The notes beneath the pieces are model-generated. The model worked only from the letters and a program-made list of their open reading frames with translations. It did no database searches and had not been told where the DNA came from. Shown here one piece after another: positions 11,785-24,440 of a DNA stretch of 64,000 nt. The stretch covers positions 4,506,699-4,570,698 of the forward strand of contig CM067584.1 in the NCBI GenBank assembly GCA_034336665.1, written 5' to 3'. Both the position numbers and the translations under genes were made by a program. The DNA comes from Luscinia megarhynchos. Its lineage: Eukaryota > Chordata > Aves > Passeriformes > Turdidae. Each line of letters begins with the position of its first letter. Positions within the stretch are counted from its first letter, which is position 1.

Positions 11785-11938
11785 ATATTTACATTTACAT
11801 TTATATTTATATTTATATTTATATTTATATTTATATTTATATTTATATTTATATTTATATTTATATTTATATTTATATTTATATTTATATTTATATTTAT
11901 ATTTATATTTATATTTATATTTATATTTATATTTATAT
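11785..11938. repeat. (ATATTT)n hexanucleotide microsatellite, about 25 copies
   Basis: Near-perfect ATATTT repeats with two ACATTT variants at the left end. A second array with a related unit lies near 44.6 kb. Confidence 0.96.
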
Positions 11939-13016
11939 CATAAATGGAAAAATAAAAGAAATTGCAAGATCTGGAGGTTTTTTTTATGGATGTGGTGCCA
12001 CTTCACGGCAGCAGGTTTAGCTGGAAATTAAATATTATTGATTTTTATTAAACAAATCCCTCTAGATGAGAATTTGATTGATTTCCTTCCTCTGACAAAG
12101 CTCTCTGAAGGACCTGGAAGTACCAGCTCAGTTCAGATGTTTGGTCTTTCTAGTACAAAAAATAAAACAAGGGGAAATAGAAAAAAGGATTTCAAGTGGT
12201 AAGAAAAGCAAAGAGGAGGGAAAAGCTCGTGGGGTTTCCACCTTGGAAATGGAGTGTAACATTTGAAATTTGCACCCAGCCACAGCAGGGGATGATTTCC
12301 TGTGTTTTTCCCCTTGAAGCATTCACAATAATTGTAATTTTGGACAAAATCCTGCTTGGAATGTAGCTCAGTACCTGTGACAAATTTGCCCAGAAAAGAC
12401 TTTCAGGTTCTCAAATAGAATTTCCTAATTCTACCAGGGACAGGAGGTGGCTTTATGGAAGAGGATTTATTTGGCATCACTCTTCACCCTTTGTCAGAGC
12501 TGTAGATGAGTGCTCAGAGGAGAATAAAATTATATTTTGGGGATTTAATGGCTGCAAGTGCTCTCAGCTCTTGCTGGCAGCACCCGTTTGGAGTTAACAC
12601 AAAGCTTCAGATCCTCACCAGAGGCCCTGATTTGTGAAATTCAGGAGCTGCTGGGATGAAAAGGCTCCTGGAGAAGGGGCAGAAAACTTTGGGCAGGTTC
12701 CTGGTTTGTGTTTTTCTCCCTTGGGGCTCGCACGCCCTGCCTGCTTTGTGCTCTCCCCATTGCCAGAAAAACGAACAATTCTGTAAATAATGACAATTTT
12801 TAAACACCCTTCCCTCCCTGTGTTCCAGCAAGGGCTGGAAGTCCTGCTTTTCTCTGCTGAGAAATGAGATTTTCCCCTCTCCCAGCATGGAGTAAAAGGT
12901 TTGTACTGGGACAAACTGGGGGCAGAAGCCCTGGAACCACCAAAATTTTCCCCTTTCAGAATCCACAAAACTCCTTCCATCCCTGTATAGATGCACCTCA
13001 AAAAGTTCTGGATGTG
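11939..13016. other. Unique non-coding DNA, no gene seen
   Basis: Two overlapping open frames of about 128 codons on the minus strand (12607-13001) lack any recognisable motif and have no partner exon. They are treated as chance. Confidence 0.5.
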
Positions 13017-13022
13017 GAAGGG

Positions 13023-13583
13023 TGTTGGGGATGGAATAGCAAAATCTTATGAGTGCCTAGCAAGTAGTTCTGAAGCAATAGATGAAATAGAGATGTTGGC
13101 AGTGTTTGACATAGACACTGAAAATAGTTCTGTTAAGGTTTGAGGCCTCTTCCTTTGTTTAGATGATACCAAATACCACAAATACCAAAGAACCAACAGA
13201 CATCCTGTCCCAAGCCTGGCAGGAAAGGTCTGAAGATAAGGGTTACAGATAAGAAAGCCATAAAACATGGTAATTTAGTGATTCCTATAGGTTGCATGCA
13301 AATATTAGGAAATTAGTATATTTTATTAGATTAGTTATTGGAAATTAGAATATTCATCATGGAAAAATACTTATTGGATTGAAAACGGAAAATCTCTCTC
13401 TTGCCCTCTCTTACCTCTGATCTCTAACCTCTCTCCAAGCTCTCTCTTACCCCCTTGCTCTTATCACTCTCCATGCTCTACACTCTCTTACACCCACACC
13501 TTATAATAAAATACAAACCTGAAGAACAGAAAATAGTGAGCTCCTGAGTCTGTCCAGCGACCGTCCAACAACCAATCCCCACA
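13023..13583 (+). mobile_element. Solo LTR B1 (class II ERV type)
   Basis: 561 bp, begins TGTTGGGGATGGAATAGC and ends CCAATCCCCACA. Flanked by a perfect 6-bp target-site duplication, GAAGGG, at 13017-13022 and 13584-13589. AATAAA lies at 13505-13510. It shares its 3' half (for example GGAAATTAGAATATTCATCA) with family A, so A and B are subfamilies of one lineage. The copy at 63588 is its near twin. No internal viral sequence is present. Confidence 0.94.
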
Positions 13584-13589
13584 GAAGGG

Positions 13590-14454
13590 AGCAACAGGCA
13601 GATCCTTCCACTGGCAGGGATTTTTTTGCCACCCTCCCAGTGGTTCTCACATCCTGAACTACAGCCAAGGTGCTGATCTGGGCAGGAAATAAACACATAA
13701 AAATGTTCTTGTTATTGCTGGGGAAATTGTTTTCTTTTCTGGGAATTAAATAACATGAAGCCAGGCTATCAAATAATTTCCATATATCCTGATGAATTCT
13801 CTGGGGATTTTGTGTCTAAATAAGCACAAAAATAATAATTGGAGAGTGGGATAAAAATAAAAAGTAGCTACTATTTTTCTTTTTGAGATTAAAATTTTGT
13901 TTTCATATTCCTTATGCAAATATTCTAATGTTAATGATGCCTTCAGTGACAGCAATAATAATATTTATAAATCTGACCATTATGCCCTGGTTTTGTTCCA
14001 TTCACTTTGGCCTGGGTAATTAATTATTTCTAACAACCAAGTGTGGGCTCTCTCCTGACCCTCTGCCCATTATTTGTGTTTTAATTCTGGCTTGAAATGC
14101 CAGGTTTGATTTATCACAGAGATGTAGCAGCTCCTTGGGAAGCATCATCACCTCCCAAGGAATTCTCAACGGAATTCAGATGCTGGGGAGGCAGGAGGGC
14201 TTTTTAAAAGCTCATTCATGAATAGAAGTTAGCTTAATTTTGATCACAAATTGTCTTGGTTTGAAGCACAAGTGTCTGCTAAGGACAGCAGGAGTCTCCC
14301 CTGGAATGGAAAATGTGATCCCTTCCCTCTGAATTCTATTCCAAATATTGGCAGGGTGGAATATCCAAATACTTGATTCATGATTTCAGGTGAAAATTCC
14401 AGAGCTGGATTTTCCCAGCTACTGGGCAAAAACTTCTGCCTGAAGGGCTGAAGA
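13590..14454. other. Unique non-coding DNA, no gene seen
   Basis: No element was recognised in this AT-rich stretch. Confidence 0.5.
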
Positions 14455-14582
14455 TTATTATTATTATTATTATCATCATCATTATTATTTCTATTATTAT
14501 TTTTATTATTATTATTTATATTATTTATATTATTTATATTACTATTGTTTGTGTTATTAGTATTTTTATTATTATTATTGTG
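14455..14582. repeat. (ATT)n microsatellite with interruptions
   Basis: ATT/ATC trinucleotides grade into TTATATTAT words and back to ATT. Confidence 0.92.
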
Positions 14583-16369
14583 ATGTTGCTATACACAGAC
14601 ACATGGAAATGTTTCTACAAATCCATATCCATGTCTGCAATGTGGCAACTCCTGAAGGAATCCAGGAATTCCTGAGCCCCCTGTCCAGCTTAAGAGGAAG
14701 CTGCTTTTTCCTTCAAACTTCCTGAGTTTCAGCCTGTAGGGCTTCCATTTATGGCATTTAGGGGATGCCTCACACGTGGCTCCACTTCCACCTCAGAGCA
14801 GGACACCAGGAATGGGAACAGGTGGCCTTGAGAGAGAATAGAGGAGAGGAAATTTTTATAGATCCATCCAGGTTTCAGTCAGGACAGACAGTGGCTTTGC
14901 AGCATCACAGGGAATTGCCACCAGTGGCCTTAAAACTGTGATTTTGGAAGAAAAGAAAAATGCATTTATTTTAGAGAAGGGGACTGTTCATCTTCCCTCA
15001 AGTCCAAGAGGATGAAATCTTATTGCAGTTTATTGTGATGGACTAAAGATCAGCTTTTCTGTGCCCCTGAGGAAGGGTTTTCCCAGCTAACCCTTCCCAG
15101 TCCCTTCTTTTTCCTGGGTTTTTTTTATTCTCCTGACCTGCAGCTATTTAATATCCACCCTCCAATTTCCAAAAATAATCTAGTTCCATTCTACACAACA
15201 TCAATGGTGTTCAAAGAATTGAGTGAAAATATCTCTGAATATCTCAAAGGTGAGGCATTGTTATTTTTCTTATCGTTGCAACCCCTCCCTGTGAATTAGG
15301 CAGTGGAATTGAAGCTCACAGCCCAGGTAACATTTCCTTCCTGCAGCTGAGCAATGTGAATGGCTTGGGGGGAATATCAACAATTATCTCAGCAGATCTG
15401 CTGGTGAATAAACCAAGGAAACTCGAGGAACTGAGCATCTTCTGCCTCATCCAAACAAATGAGCTCCATCTGAAGATTTAAGCAATCAGATTTGCATAAT
15501 GAACATGTTTATGCCACATTACAGTCACCTGCTTTACAAACTCAGAGAGCATTTCCCTGCCATTATCTGCTGTCAGGGCAGAAAAATTGAACATTTGGGT
15601 GAAAATAGTTTGCAAGGAAAAGTGGATGTGTTTTGTTTTGTGCTGTTTAACATCTGATCCTCAAGGAGTTGTCCTTAATTGGGGTTGAAAGTGTTGGATT
15701 AGTGCCTCAAGCTTTTGGGGATTTGGGTGAGGGATTTTTGGGCTGAATCCTCTTCCAGATTACTTGAACTGAGCACCTGCCTGTCTTCTGTATCTTCCAA
15801 TAGTTCTGTTATTTTTCCTATTTTTTAAAGAGCTTTTCCACACAGTTAATTATTTTATTAGTCTTATTTTCCAGCTTTATCTGTGCAAAAGTTTTAGAGC
15901 CCAGCACAGTTACTTTGGTCCCATTCTAAGCAGATTTTCATGAGCACAAAGAGGAGTTTAAACACCTGTATCCAAAATTCATGCAAATCCCACAGTGCTG
16001 CTTGGGCAGTTCAAATGCTGGGTTTTCAGCAGTTCCTGAGTGATATTCTTCATTGTAGACTTAATTAATTTCTCTCTGACCTCTGGAAAGTCAGTGCACA
16101 AAATGTGAACTGCAGCTCACATCTTCTTCCCATACTTTGTTCACTTCTTGAGGGGGAGGTTTTCATGATAAAAGTTTTGAATTATAACTCCCCCCATATT
16201 TATTTTCATCAATAGGTTGATGCATCTGCAATCCACTGGAAATTAATGAGCAGCTGAGTTTAAATTGGGGCTTCTGTGGGTTGGTGGATGAAATGAAAAG
16301 TGAAATAATTTCATTTCTTGTCCAGGTGTTGGATCCCCTACTCTTTTGAATATTTAACTTTTTATTCCT
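14583..16369. other. Unique non-coding DNA, possibly containing a conserved element
   Basis: About 1.8 kb with no recognised repeat. Positions about 15460-15600 are dense in words typical of vertebrate enhancers: a perfect octamer ATTTGCAT at 15490-15497, followed by AATGAACA and several TTAC/GTAA words. Conservation cannot be tested from this window. Confidence 0.35.
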
Positions 16370-16420
16370 TCCTTTTTTTTTTCCTTTTCTTTTCTTTTTT
16401 TTTTTTTTTTCTTTTTTAGA
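16370..16420. repeat. Poly(T)-rich tract
   Basis: T runs broken by CC and single C; low complexity. Confidence 0.85.
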
Positions 16421-17914
16421 TAGAGAAACCCAAACAAACCCCCAAAACAAACTCCACAGAGACAGAAAAAGAAAGAAACTTCTTCAAACACAAATTGCCA
16501 TAATTTATGCAAATGATTGCCCTTCCCCCTGGATGTTTGCCATTCCCTTCAGGCATGTCTGAAACCTGGTTTGGAGTTCATCCCTTCCCTCCCCCTCCTG
16601 CTTTCTGCACTTTTCAGGATTTGCTAAAAATAATTTTCCAATTTGACTCAGGGTCAAGGACTGGATTATTTTTTTTCTTTACTTTTTGTTGCTCTGGCTG
16701 GAGGTAGAAATCCCAGGGGCAAAGCCAGTCCTGCTGCCTTTTCCAAGCTCCCTGTGCCAAATATGAAGAACACACAAAAAAAGCCTGCTCCAGTGGGAAT
16801 AAATCTTATTTCAGGGTTAGAATCTAATGTCGGATCTCTAGAACAGAAATTCTGTGGTGTGAGGGACCAGAGGTGTCTGATACATTCCAAATGTGGGAAA
16901 TTCAAATGTCCAGGCTCTAAATGAAGGACAAATTCAGCTCCCAAACCCTCAGTATCTGGTGGACAATCCCTAACACAGTCCCAGAGACTGAAGTTGACTG
17001 ATTTATTCTGATTTTATGATGTCATAATTTTCAAACTCGATGTAAAGGGCAAATTTAGCATCCAGGGGGTTTTTTATCTCCTCTTTGCAGACTGGAGGTG
17101 ACAGTGTCAGATTTTATGAAGTGCAGCCTCTTCCACCCTGGGTTTGTAGTGATTTATGCACTGGGTTTATTTTCTTTTACAGATCTTTGCTTGTGTCTTT
17201 GCTTGGTTTTTTTTCCTTTTCCAGCACAAAGTCAATTCCTACACTTGTGATGTAGTTTTCTTGTGCAGTGGCTCATAATAAAATGCCATGTTGTTAAAAA
17301 GAGAAGAAAATAAATAAAACTGTGCAGTGTGAGCAGAGGTGTTGGCACCATTTGGTTCTTATCCAGGGTGAAGAGATCAAACCCCACAACTCAAATTTGA
17401 ATTTATCAGAGCTTTGCCATCACCCTTGCTGCATCTGATACTGCTTTTTAAACCTTGGGATGGTTTTTTGTGCTTTTTTGTGTTTGAGCAACCTCTGGTG
17501 CTGCAGCCTGACTTGTGTTTGGTTGTTCCATTGTCTTAAAAATAATAAATAAGATGGAATTGGTATTTCATGTATTATTTTCCAAACTAACAAGGCTAGA
17601 AAAGACTTGAGGGAACTTTTTACACCAGAATCCCAAATTATTTGTGGATTCAAGTGCTCTGTCCTTTGAACTGTCTGGGTTTTAAGTTGGTTGTTCGTTT
17701 TCATAAAACTTTTGTGGTGGAATCACCCCGCTGAGCTCTAGGCAGCTGAGATTTGGTGTCCAGCCAAAGAGTGAAGCATCCCAGAAGGAAAATGGTTTTC
17801 AGCCTTACAAAATCTCCACTGGTTCACTGCAGCTCGAATTCCAGGCTCCCATCAGAACCACTTCCCACAGTGAGGAGCGAGGAAAAAACCCCACAAAAAT
17901 TGGAATATATACAA
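16421..17914. other. Unique non-coding DNA, no gene seen
   Basis: About 1.5 kb without a recognised element. Open frames are short and overlap on both strands. Confidence 0.5.
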
Positions 17915-18232
17915 AGATATATAGATATAGATACAGATATAGATATAGATATAGATATAGATATAGATATAGATATAGATATATAGATATATAGGTATAT
18001 AGGTATATAGACATATAGATATATAGATATATAGATATATAGATATATAGATATACAGATATATAGAGATATAGGTATACAGGCATATAGATATATAGAT
18101 ATACATATATGTGTGTGTGTATTTATATATAAATATTTATTTATAGACATACATACATATATGTATATTTATATGTATTTATATAGATACATGTATGTGT
18201 ATATATACATATATTTGTAATATATACAAAGA
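17915..18232. repeat. (GATATA)n and (TATATAGA)n compound satellite
   Basis: A hexamer block GATATA (about 17922-17980) passes into an 8-bp block TATATAGA with GG variants (about 17980-18105), then TA/TG-rich sequence to 18232. The tyrosine/isoleucine open frames on both strands come from this array. Confidence 0.95.
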
Positions 18233-18985
18233 TAAAGCAAGTGATTGCAGCCCATAAAGTCACCAATGATGCAAGATTTGCTTGTTGGATGTTTGAACTG
18301 TTACCACAGAATAAAATCCAGGTTTCCAGGCACTTGGCATCATCTGGTGTGAGGGAACAAATGGGAAATCCTAAACACACAGTGAGGCACTGCAGCTCCA
18401 CAGTCCCCACTGGAACCAATTGCCACTGACAGTTCTGGCCAATTAAGCCCCTGCAATAATGATCACATCAGCAAAAATTACTGGGTCTTTTATGTTCAGA
18501 GTGCCACAGCTCCTGACTGGAATTTGGTTCCAAGGAAATCTCTTCTCTCTCCATTCCCTGAACCTCTGGGGATCAGACTGGGCTGTGGATTTGCAGGGCA
18601 GGAGAATCTGGTGGAATTTGCACCAGAGTGTGTTTAGAGTGAAGAAGAGATTGCTGCTCCTCCCCTCCACACGTGTACCTGTATTTTCATGGGTATTTGT
18701 ATTTCATGTGGATTTGTATTTTCATGGCTTTTTGCACCACTGAGTGTGGGTTAATGAGCCAAAGCCAAGCCTGGGCTCTTTCTCCAAAGGGAATTATTAG
18801 TCTGATGTCACCCTGGTGACAGGCAGGAAGATATTCCCTCTTTGTAATAGAAACTTTGTTTATTTCTAATTTCCAGTGCTATACTGTGTAGACAAACCTT
18901 TTGTAATCCCTTAAACCTGTATGTTCTTCAGTGCATTTACTCATAAATTTACACTTATGTCAACAGGCTCAGGAGTGTCTGTGCA
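18233..18985. other. Unique non-coding DNA, no gene seen
   Basis: No element was recognised. Confidence 0.5.
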
Positions 18986-19056
18986 GGGCCAGGGGTGGAA
19001 CTGGATGATCCTGGTGGGTCCCTTCCCACTCAGGATATTTCATAATTCTACATGAA
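18986..19056 (+). mobile_element. CR1 LINE 3'-tail fragment
   Basis: GGGGTGGAACTGGATGATCC, then GGTCCCTTCCCACTCAGGAT and an ATAATTCTA tail, the order at the extreme 3' end of CR1. Only about 70 bp remain. Confidence 0.75.
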
Positions 19057-19315
19057 AATTAGATTATAATTCCTGCTTCAGATCCTCTAATCCTTGTTGA
19101 GAAATCACAGCAGGGTGGTACTCAGAACTTATTTTATACATCTTTTACATGAAAGCGCCAACAGAAACTCTCGATCAGCCTCACGTTCTGCCTTCCTTGC
19201 CTTGTGGCACCTCCCATGTGTTTCTCAGAAAAGTCTTGGTGAAGGGATGAGCTCAGCCCTCCAGTACCTCTGCCCTCCCTCTCCAGTTCTGCCCAGTTCC
19301 CCTCCCTGTATCCCC

Positions 19316-19962
19316 TGTCTTGGGTTGCAATGCAGGATGTAACCAAAAGTCTGTATTCTGTCACCAGCTGTTAAACTAGCTGGGGCAATCATCTTTATTT
19401 TTCCCACAGCCCATCCTCCCTCCAGGAGATATCTCCTGTTAATGGCCAGTGAGTCCCAGTGCATGACTGATAAAATTACATCATCCCACTGGCAGATGCT
19501 CCACCCAGGGGAGGAGCCAAACATTTCCTACCCAGATCAAAACTGAGATTTGGAACAGCAGCCTTTTCCACTGGATTCCAGAGGAAAACCAGACCCTTCC
19601 ACATCATCCCTGGAGCTTCAGAGGAAACTGCACCTTCTACAGGAGCACTGCTCCAGCTGAACCACACCTGCCACTGCAGGAGGATGCAGCCACCATTGAA
19701 TGGGACTGCTGCCAACACCCTGCGTGACTGACGGGTGTCAGCTTGGATTCTGACTCTGGCAGGGTTTTGGGATTGTTCTGTGTAATACTGCATTTCTATT
19801 TTAATTTTCCTGGTAAAGAACTGTTATTCCTATTCCCATATCTTTTCCTGAGAGCCCCTTAATTTCAACATTATAAAAATTTGGAGGAACTGAGTTTACA
19901 CTTTCCATTTCAAGAGTGGCACCTGCCTTTTTTAGCAGACACCTGTCCTCCAAACCAGGACA
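19316..19962 (+). mobile_element. Solo LTR C4 (long form)
   Basis: 647 bp, begins TGTCTTGGGTTGCAATG and ends CCTCCAAACCAGGACA, matching the copy at 55686-56397 to its last bases. Compared with the other family-C copies, about 65 bp near the 5' end are deleted between two similar CAGCTG/CTGGGGCA words. Flanks are ATCCCC and ATCTCCCC, so a target-site duplication is only suggested. Confidence 0.87.
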
Positions 19963-20054
19963 ATCTCCCCAGTGGTGGGACTGCAGTGACTGAGCCTCTG
20001 AATAACCTTGTGCAGGTAACATGGGAGCCCAGAAGGAGAAAATAAACTGGAAAT

Positions 20055-20135
20055 GGAATTGTAGAATCATCCAGGACTATCGAGTCCAGCATTAACCCGA
20101 TCACTCTGCAAGTTCTCAGTGATCCCTGTTGGACA
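20055..20135 (-). mobile_element. Old CR1 LINE 3' fragment
   Basis: TTGTAGAATCATCCAGGACT followed by ATCGAGTCCAGCATTAACCC resembles the reversed 3' end of an older CR1 subfamily. Short and diverged. Confidence 0.55.
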
Positions 20136-20696
20136 AAAGAGCCCCAGCAGCAGCAGCTGGGCACAATCTCAGTGGGTCAGGATCTTGTGCCCCTTGCCTG
20201 ACACTCCCTCTGCTTTTGTGGGGTTTCATGGTGTTGGTTGGTACTGGAAATGCTGAGTGTTTTCAATTTTATGTGTCCCTATGAGGTTTTTATTCTTTGG
20301 ATTTCAATTTTATATTCTCTTCCATTACAATTCATCCCTCATCCCTTTTAAAGTGATACAGGCTAATTTAATCAAGCAGTCTCTAGAATAATAGGGAAGT
20401 TATGCTAATTTGGGGAGATTAAATTGTCTCTCTTTTTTGGCTCATGAAATAATGTGCTCTTAACTCAGGAGAAACTTGCTCCTTTTTTTTTATGGAGAGT
20501 TGGAATTGTTTCTTTAATACATTACAAGCCCATCAGGAAAGGATCACAGGGAATGTGAGCAGAGGGAACGGACACTGCACCAGCTGGAGCTGCAGATTTT
20601 TGTGCCTGGCAGGAAAACCCTGACTGGGAATGGGGTTTAACAGGAGGAGTTCAGGCCAGCCTAAAATGTGGATTCAGAGGAAGGAACCACTGTTAT
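20136..20696. other. Unique non-coding DNA, no gene seen
   Basis: No element was recognised. Confidence 0.5.
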
Positions 20697-20697
20697 T

Positions 20698-20885
20698 ATG
20701 GAATCGTGAGCCATGGAATGGTTTGGATTGGAAGGGATATAAAAGCTCACATAATTCCCACTCCCTGCCATGGGCAGGGATACCTTCCACTGTCCTAGGT
20801 GCTCCAACCTGGCCTTAGACACTTCAGGGATCCAGGGGCAGCTGCTCTGGACACCCTGTGCCAGTGCTAATTTGGACAATTTAAG
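20698..20885 (-). mobile_element. CR1 LINE 3'-end fragment
   Basis: CATGGAATGGTTTGGATTGG, then CCTGCCATGGGCAGGGATAC, CTCCAACCTGGCCTTAGACA and GGGATCCAGGGGCAGCTGC are in the reversed CR1 order. Confidence 0.87.
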
Positions 20886-21111
20886 GCTCCTCATTGTTTA
20901 AATATCCCACAGTTGTCACCAGTGATGCTACAGGTGTGCTCATTTATAGGCTCTGGGCTACAGCACCAGGCTGGAACTTGCAGATCCCACAGATTCCAGG
21001 CCTTTGGAATTGTCTTTTAACATCACTCAGCTGCTTTTATCAGGGATATGAACCAGGGTGGACACTGGCCTGAGTTTGAGGGATTTGAAATCAGCTGCAT
21101 GAAAGAAACTA

Positions 21112-21360
21112 CACAAAAAAAGGAAACAACAACAACAACAACAAAAAAAATACAACACAAAAAAAAAAAGAAGAAACAACACAAACAAAAGATGGAATAA
21201 CACAAAAAAGCAAATAACACACAAAAAAAACCAACACAAAAGAACAACACAATAAAAGAAGAAACAACACAAAATAAAAAAAAGGAACAACACAAAAGAA
21301 GAAACAACACAAAAAAAGAACAACACAGTAAAAGAAGAAACAACACAAAGAAAATACAAC
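21112..21360. repeat. A-rich tandem array of AACAACACAAAAGAAG-type words
   Basis: About 250 bp of poorly ordered repeats with periods of roughly 15-30 bp, made only of A, C, a few G and few T. Phenylalanine/valine/cysteine-rich open frames on the minus strand are artefacts. Confidence 0.9.
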
Positions 21361-22210
21361 TCTAAACCTGATGGTGTGGTGCTGTTGGACTTTCCCACAC
21401 TGCTCAGACACACATGCAGGGATTTTTCCTTTCTGTGGCATTTCTGTCAGCACCAGGGAGTTCTCACAGGGAGATTTCCAGCCCCACCAAAGCCGTGCTG
21501 CAGGGCCTCAGCTGCACTGCTGGTGCAGGTAACAAGGTTGTGCAAGGCAGGGCAGCTGCTCACAGGGCTGGAATATCTCTGTGCTCCCCAGCCCTGCAGG
21601 CAGCGTGGGCTCAGCTTCATTTTCCTCTGCAGCACCAGGCTGCATCCCTAATTGCTCAGCACAGCAGCCACGAGCTGCTGTCAGCCAGGGCAGAGCCTGA
21701 GCTTCTCCTGGCTCTGGAGTTATTTATTCTGGAGCTGTGTGAAGAGAGAGCTTGTCAGGGCCATGCTTGTAGGGCTGCAGGAACACTTGTACCTTTTAAT
21801 AAACAAGCTTCCCTAGGAGTGCTCAGCGAGACATCAGCTCCGATCCCCGCGATAAACAACGTGAAGGAGCCCTTAATAACACTTGACTTACAGCAGAATT
21901 CCTTGTAAAGCCAAATGAATTTCTTTGCCTGGGGTGCAACACTGAGAGAAAATTATGAGGACAAGGACATGAAAGTTTTTACACTTTTCAGTGTGCTGCT
22001 TTTTTTTTTTCCCCCTGTGAAATGCTTGTTAGGTCGTGGCAACAATTAAAGTGAAGAGGAGACACGAGCCTGCAAGTTCAATAAACAGAGTTTGGAGCCT
22101 GAGCATGTGCTGGGAGTCAGCGTTCAGAGCTGAAGGTGTGAGCAGCCCTGGGGAGCTCTGAACAGGGACAGGACTTTTTCATTTTTCCCCCTTTTTCCCT
22201 ATTTTGTTTT
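21361..22210. other. Unique DNA, candidate conserved non-coding block
   Basis: Unusually GC-balanced and CpG-bearing for this window. Positions about 21780-21930 and 22015-22150 contain words such as CCGCGATAAACAACGTG, AGGTCGTGGCAACAATTAAAG and AGTCAGCGTTCAG. A 164-codon plus-strand frame (21414-21908) crosses it but has no recognisable domain or splice context, so I do not call it a gene. Confidence 0.35.
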
Positions 22211-22216
22211 CCTGCA

Positions 22217-22772
22217 TGTTGGGGAAGATGAAACAGGAAAGCCTCAGCTACTGAATAACTATAAGACAATAGGATGGCCTGCTGAAAGTAATCCCCTCTT
22301 GATAGAACAATGCCTTCTGCTGGAGAGCAAGTCCAAAGGTCAGAAAAGACTTGCTAGGGTCCAAAGAGTAGTTTTTAGAGTTTAAAGTGTAACACACTAT
22401 GGTAATGTAAGGATTCCTATAGGCTGTATGTAAATGCTATAGAATTTAATATCTTGTATTACATTGGTTAGTGGAAATTAGAATATTCATCATGGAAGAA
22501 AATTTATTGTATTGTAAACGGGAAATCGCTCTCTTACCTCTAATACCTCTTCTTTCTCTTGCTCTTTCCTCTCTTCCTCTTCTCTTACCCCATCACCCTT
22601 TTATCCCATTGCTCTTTCCCTTTCCCCCTTTTATCTCTTTGTCCTACTCTGGGCTGTGCCTGGCAGCTCCTAGCCGGGCTCTTTACAATAAATGCAACTG
22701 TAACTTTGAACTTATACAGAGCCATGAGTTCTGTCCCTTACGACCATCAATCCCAACAGAAAGACTCCCACA
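22217..22772 (+). mobile_element. Solo LTR A2 (class II ERV type)
   Basis: 556 bp, begins TGTTGGGGAAGATGAAACAG and ends GAAAGACTCCCACA. Flanked by a perfect 6-bp target-site duplication, CCTGCA, at 22211-22216 and 22773-22778. AATAAA lies at 22687-22692. A pyrimidine-rich stretch (about 22530-22640) precedes it. Opposite in orientation to A1 and A3. No gag, pol or env neighbours. Confidence 0.94.
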
Positions 22773-22778
22773 CCTGCA

Positions 22779-23274
22779 GACTGCAAAAATCCATGGGAAT
22801 ACCAATTTCATTCATAGGAATACCAATTTCATTATCTATCCTTATTGATATGATGCCTAAGATTCATCAAGGTTCATCACTTTTGGACCTTCCATGGAAA
22901 TTGAACTGAAAGAATTGAAAATTGTGTTGAAAGAAATGGAAAACACAATGTAAATTCACAATTGTGCTTTTGATTCCTGAAAAATCCAGCCCAGTGTTAT
23001 CATTGCACATTAGGGCTGTAATTTTGTATGTAATGGGATAATTTTCGTCCATTCTCATGAGTTTATCATGGGATTTTTTTTTTTTAATTCATGGATATTT
23101 CTGTGTGCTTTAAATCAGTTTGGAATTGTTGAAGGGGTAAAAGGAGCATTGGCATAACTTATAATCTTCCCTGTTGGGTTGTTTTTGTTGGGGTTTTTTG
23201 GGGGCTTTTTTGTTTGGTTTTTGTTTGTTTTTTTTTAATTTTCATCTATTTATGTTCCTATTTGTTGAATAATT
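22779..23274. other. Unique non-coding DNA, no gene seen
   Basis: T-rich and G/T-rich patches (23165-23240). Nothing else was recognised. Confidence 0.5.
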
Positions 23275-23275
23275 G

Positions 23276-23390
23276 TGGAATAGAAGGGATTGGTTACAGA
23301 TGATTCACTTTGCTTCCAGTATCCCAGGTTGCTCCAAACCTTTCAACCTGGCCTTGGACATTTCTGTTGGGTGGGACAACCTGTCCTAGT
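23276..23390 (-). mobile_element. Degraded CR1 LINE fragment
   Basis: GGAATAGAAGGGATTGGTTA, then CCCAGGTTGCTCCAAACC and CAACCTGGCCTTGGACATTT follow the reversed CR1 order with many changes. Confidence 0.65.
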
Positions 23391-24440
23391 CTGGTTCAGT
23401 CCTTAATTACTTGAGTTGACCTTCTCCAGTTAGATCATCTTTGAAATTCTTGCAGATTTGCATCACTCTGGTGATAATTGGAAAAAAACTCAGCTGGAAC
23501 AGGAGCCCTGAACACCAGAGATGCACCTGGGCCTGCTTTACCTGGCACAGGTTGAAAGACAGTGAGGAAAAATGAGGCTGTTTGTGGCCATCTGACCAGA
23601 TTTGAGATGAAAAAATGGGACAGCTGCAAAATTCGAGAAGTTCTGATTTTGGGAGTCATTGGAATTTGAACAGATCCCTTGAAAGCCTTTCCCAAATGCT
23701 ATAGGATGGTTGGGGGTTGCAATTAAGGGATGAATATTGTATGTGTGTTAAAAGGGATGGTTATTGTGTGTGTGTTAAGGGAAATTTTATTGATATATAG
23801 TTGTGTCATTGTGATTTGTTGTTTGAGTGACCTCTGCTCTCCCCACAGTCCCCTCAAGGAGTTCACACAAGGTGGAACCAGATGATTCTGGCTCCCAAGG
23901 CTGTTTTAATCTCCTGGCACTGTCACAGCTCTGGAAATTCTGAAATTCCAGGATTTGGAATTTTGAGCAAAGCAAAGGCACTCCTTTATTAAGTTTTGGA
24001 ACCCATTGATGTCCAAGGCTGTCAGAGGTTTTTGGGCTGCTGATTTATCAGTTTTGTTTTACTATCTAATTTTTAAAAAGTTTTGTCCCATGCAAATTGC
24101 AATTATTGCTGCCTGTGGCTGCCCAGTTCTCCCTGGGCCCCAGTTTGGTCTGTAAAGCTTTGTCAGCACAAAGCCAAGCCCAGCTTCTTGCACAGCCCTT
24201 CTAAGCCTGGCTTAAAGACTTTATTTTGCACACAGCCTCAGTGCTGGATTTATCCCACTGCTTCCAGTGCAAGGCCCATCTATTTTTCCATCCAGTTGCT
24301 TGTGAATAAATAACCTGACATGTTGTTGTCTCCTCAGCATCTGCTTTTCTTTCCTTTCCTCCTCCAGTGATGCAGAAAGCACGATTTGCATATGAAACAC
24401 AGCTCAGAGTCAGGTTTGTGCATCCCAGGCCAGCCAAAGA
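23391..24440. other. Unique non-coding DNA, no gene seen
   Basis: An imperfect duplication of about 27 bp (TTATTGTGTGTGTGTTAA type) lies near 23724-23780. Otherwise nothing was recognised. Confidence 0.5.

Noticed and set aside
21414..21908. 164-codon plus-strand frame in GC-richer DNA
   Set aside because: Leucine/alanine-rich without a recognisable fold. No conserved motif or splice signals could be established; the DNA looks more like possible regulatory sequence.
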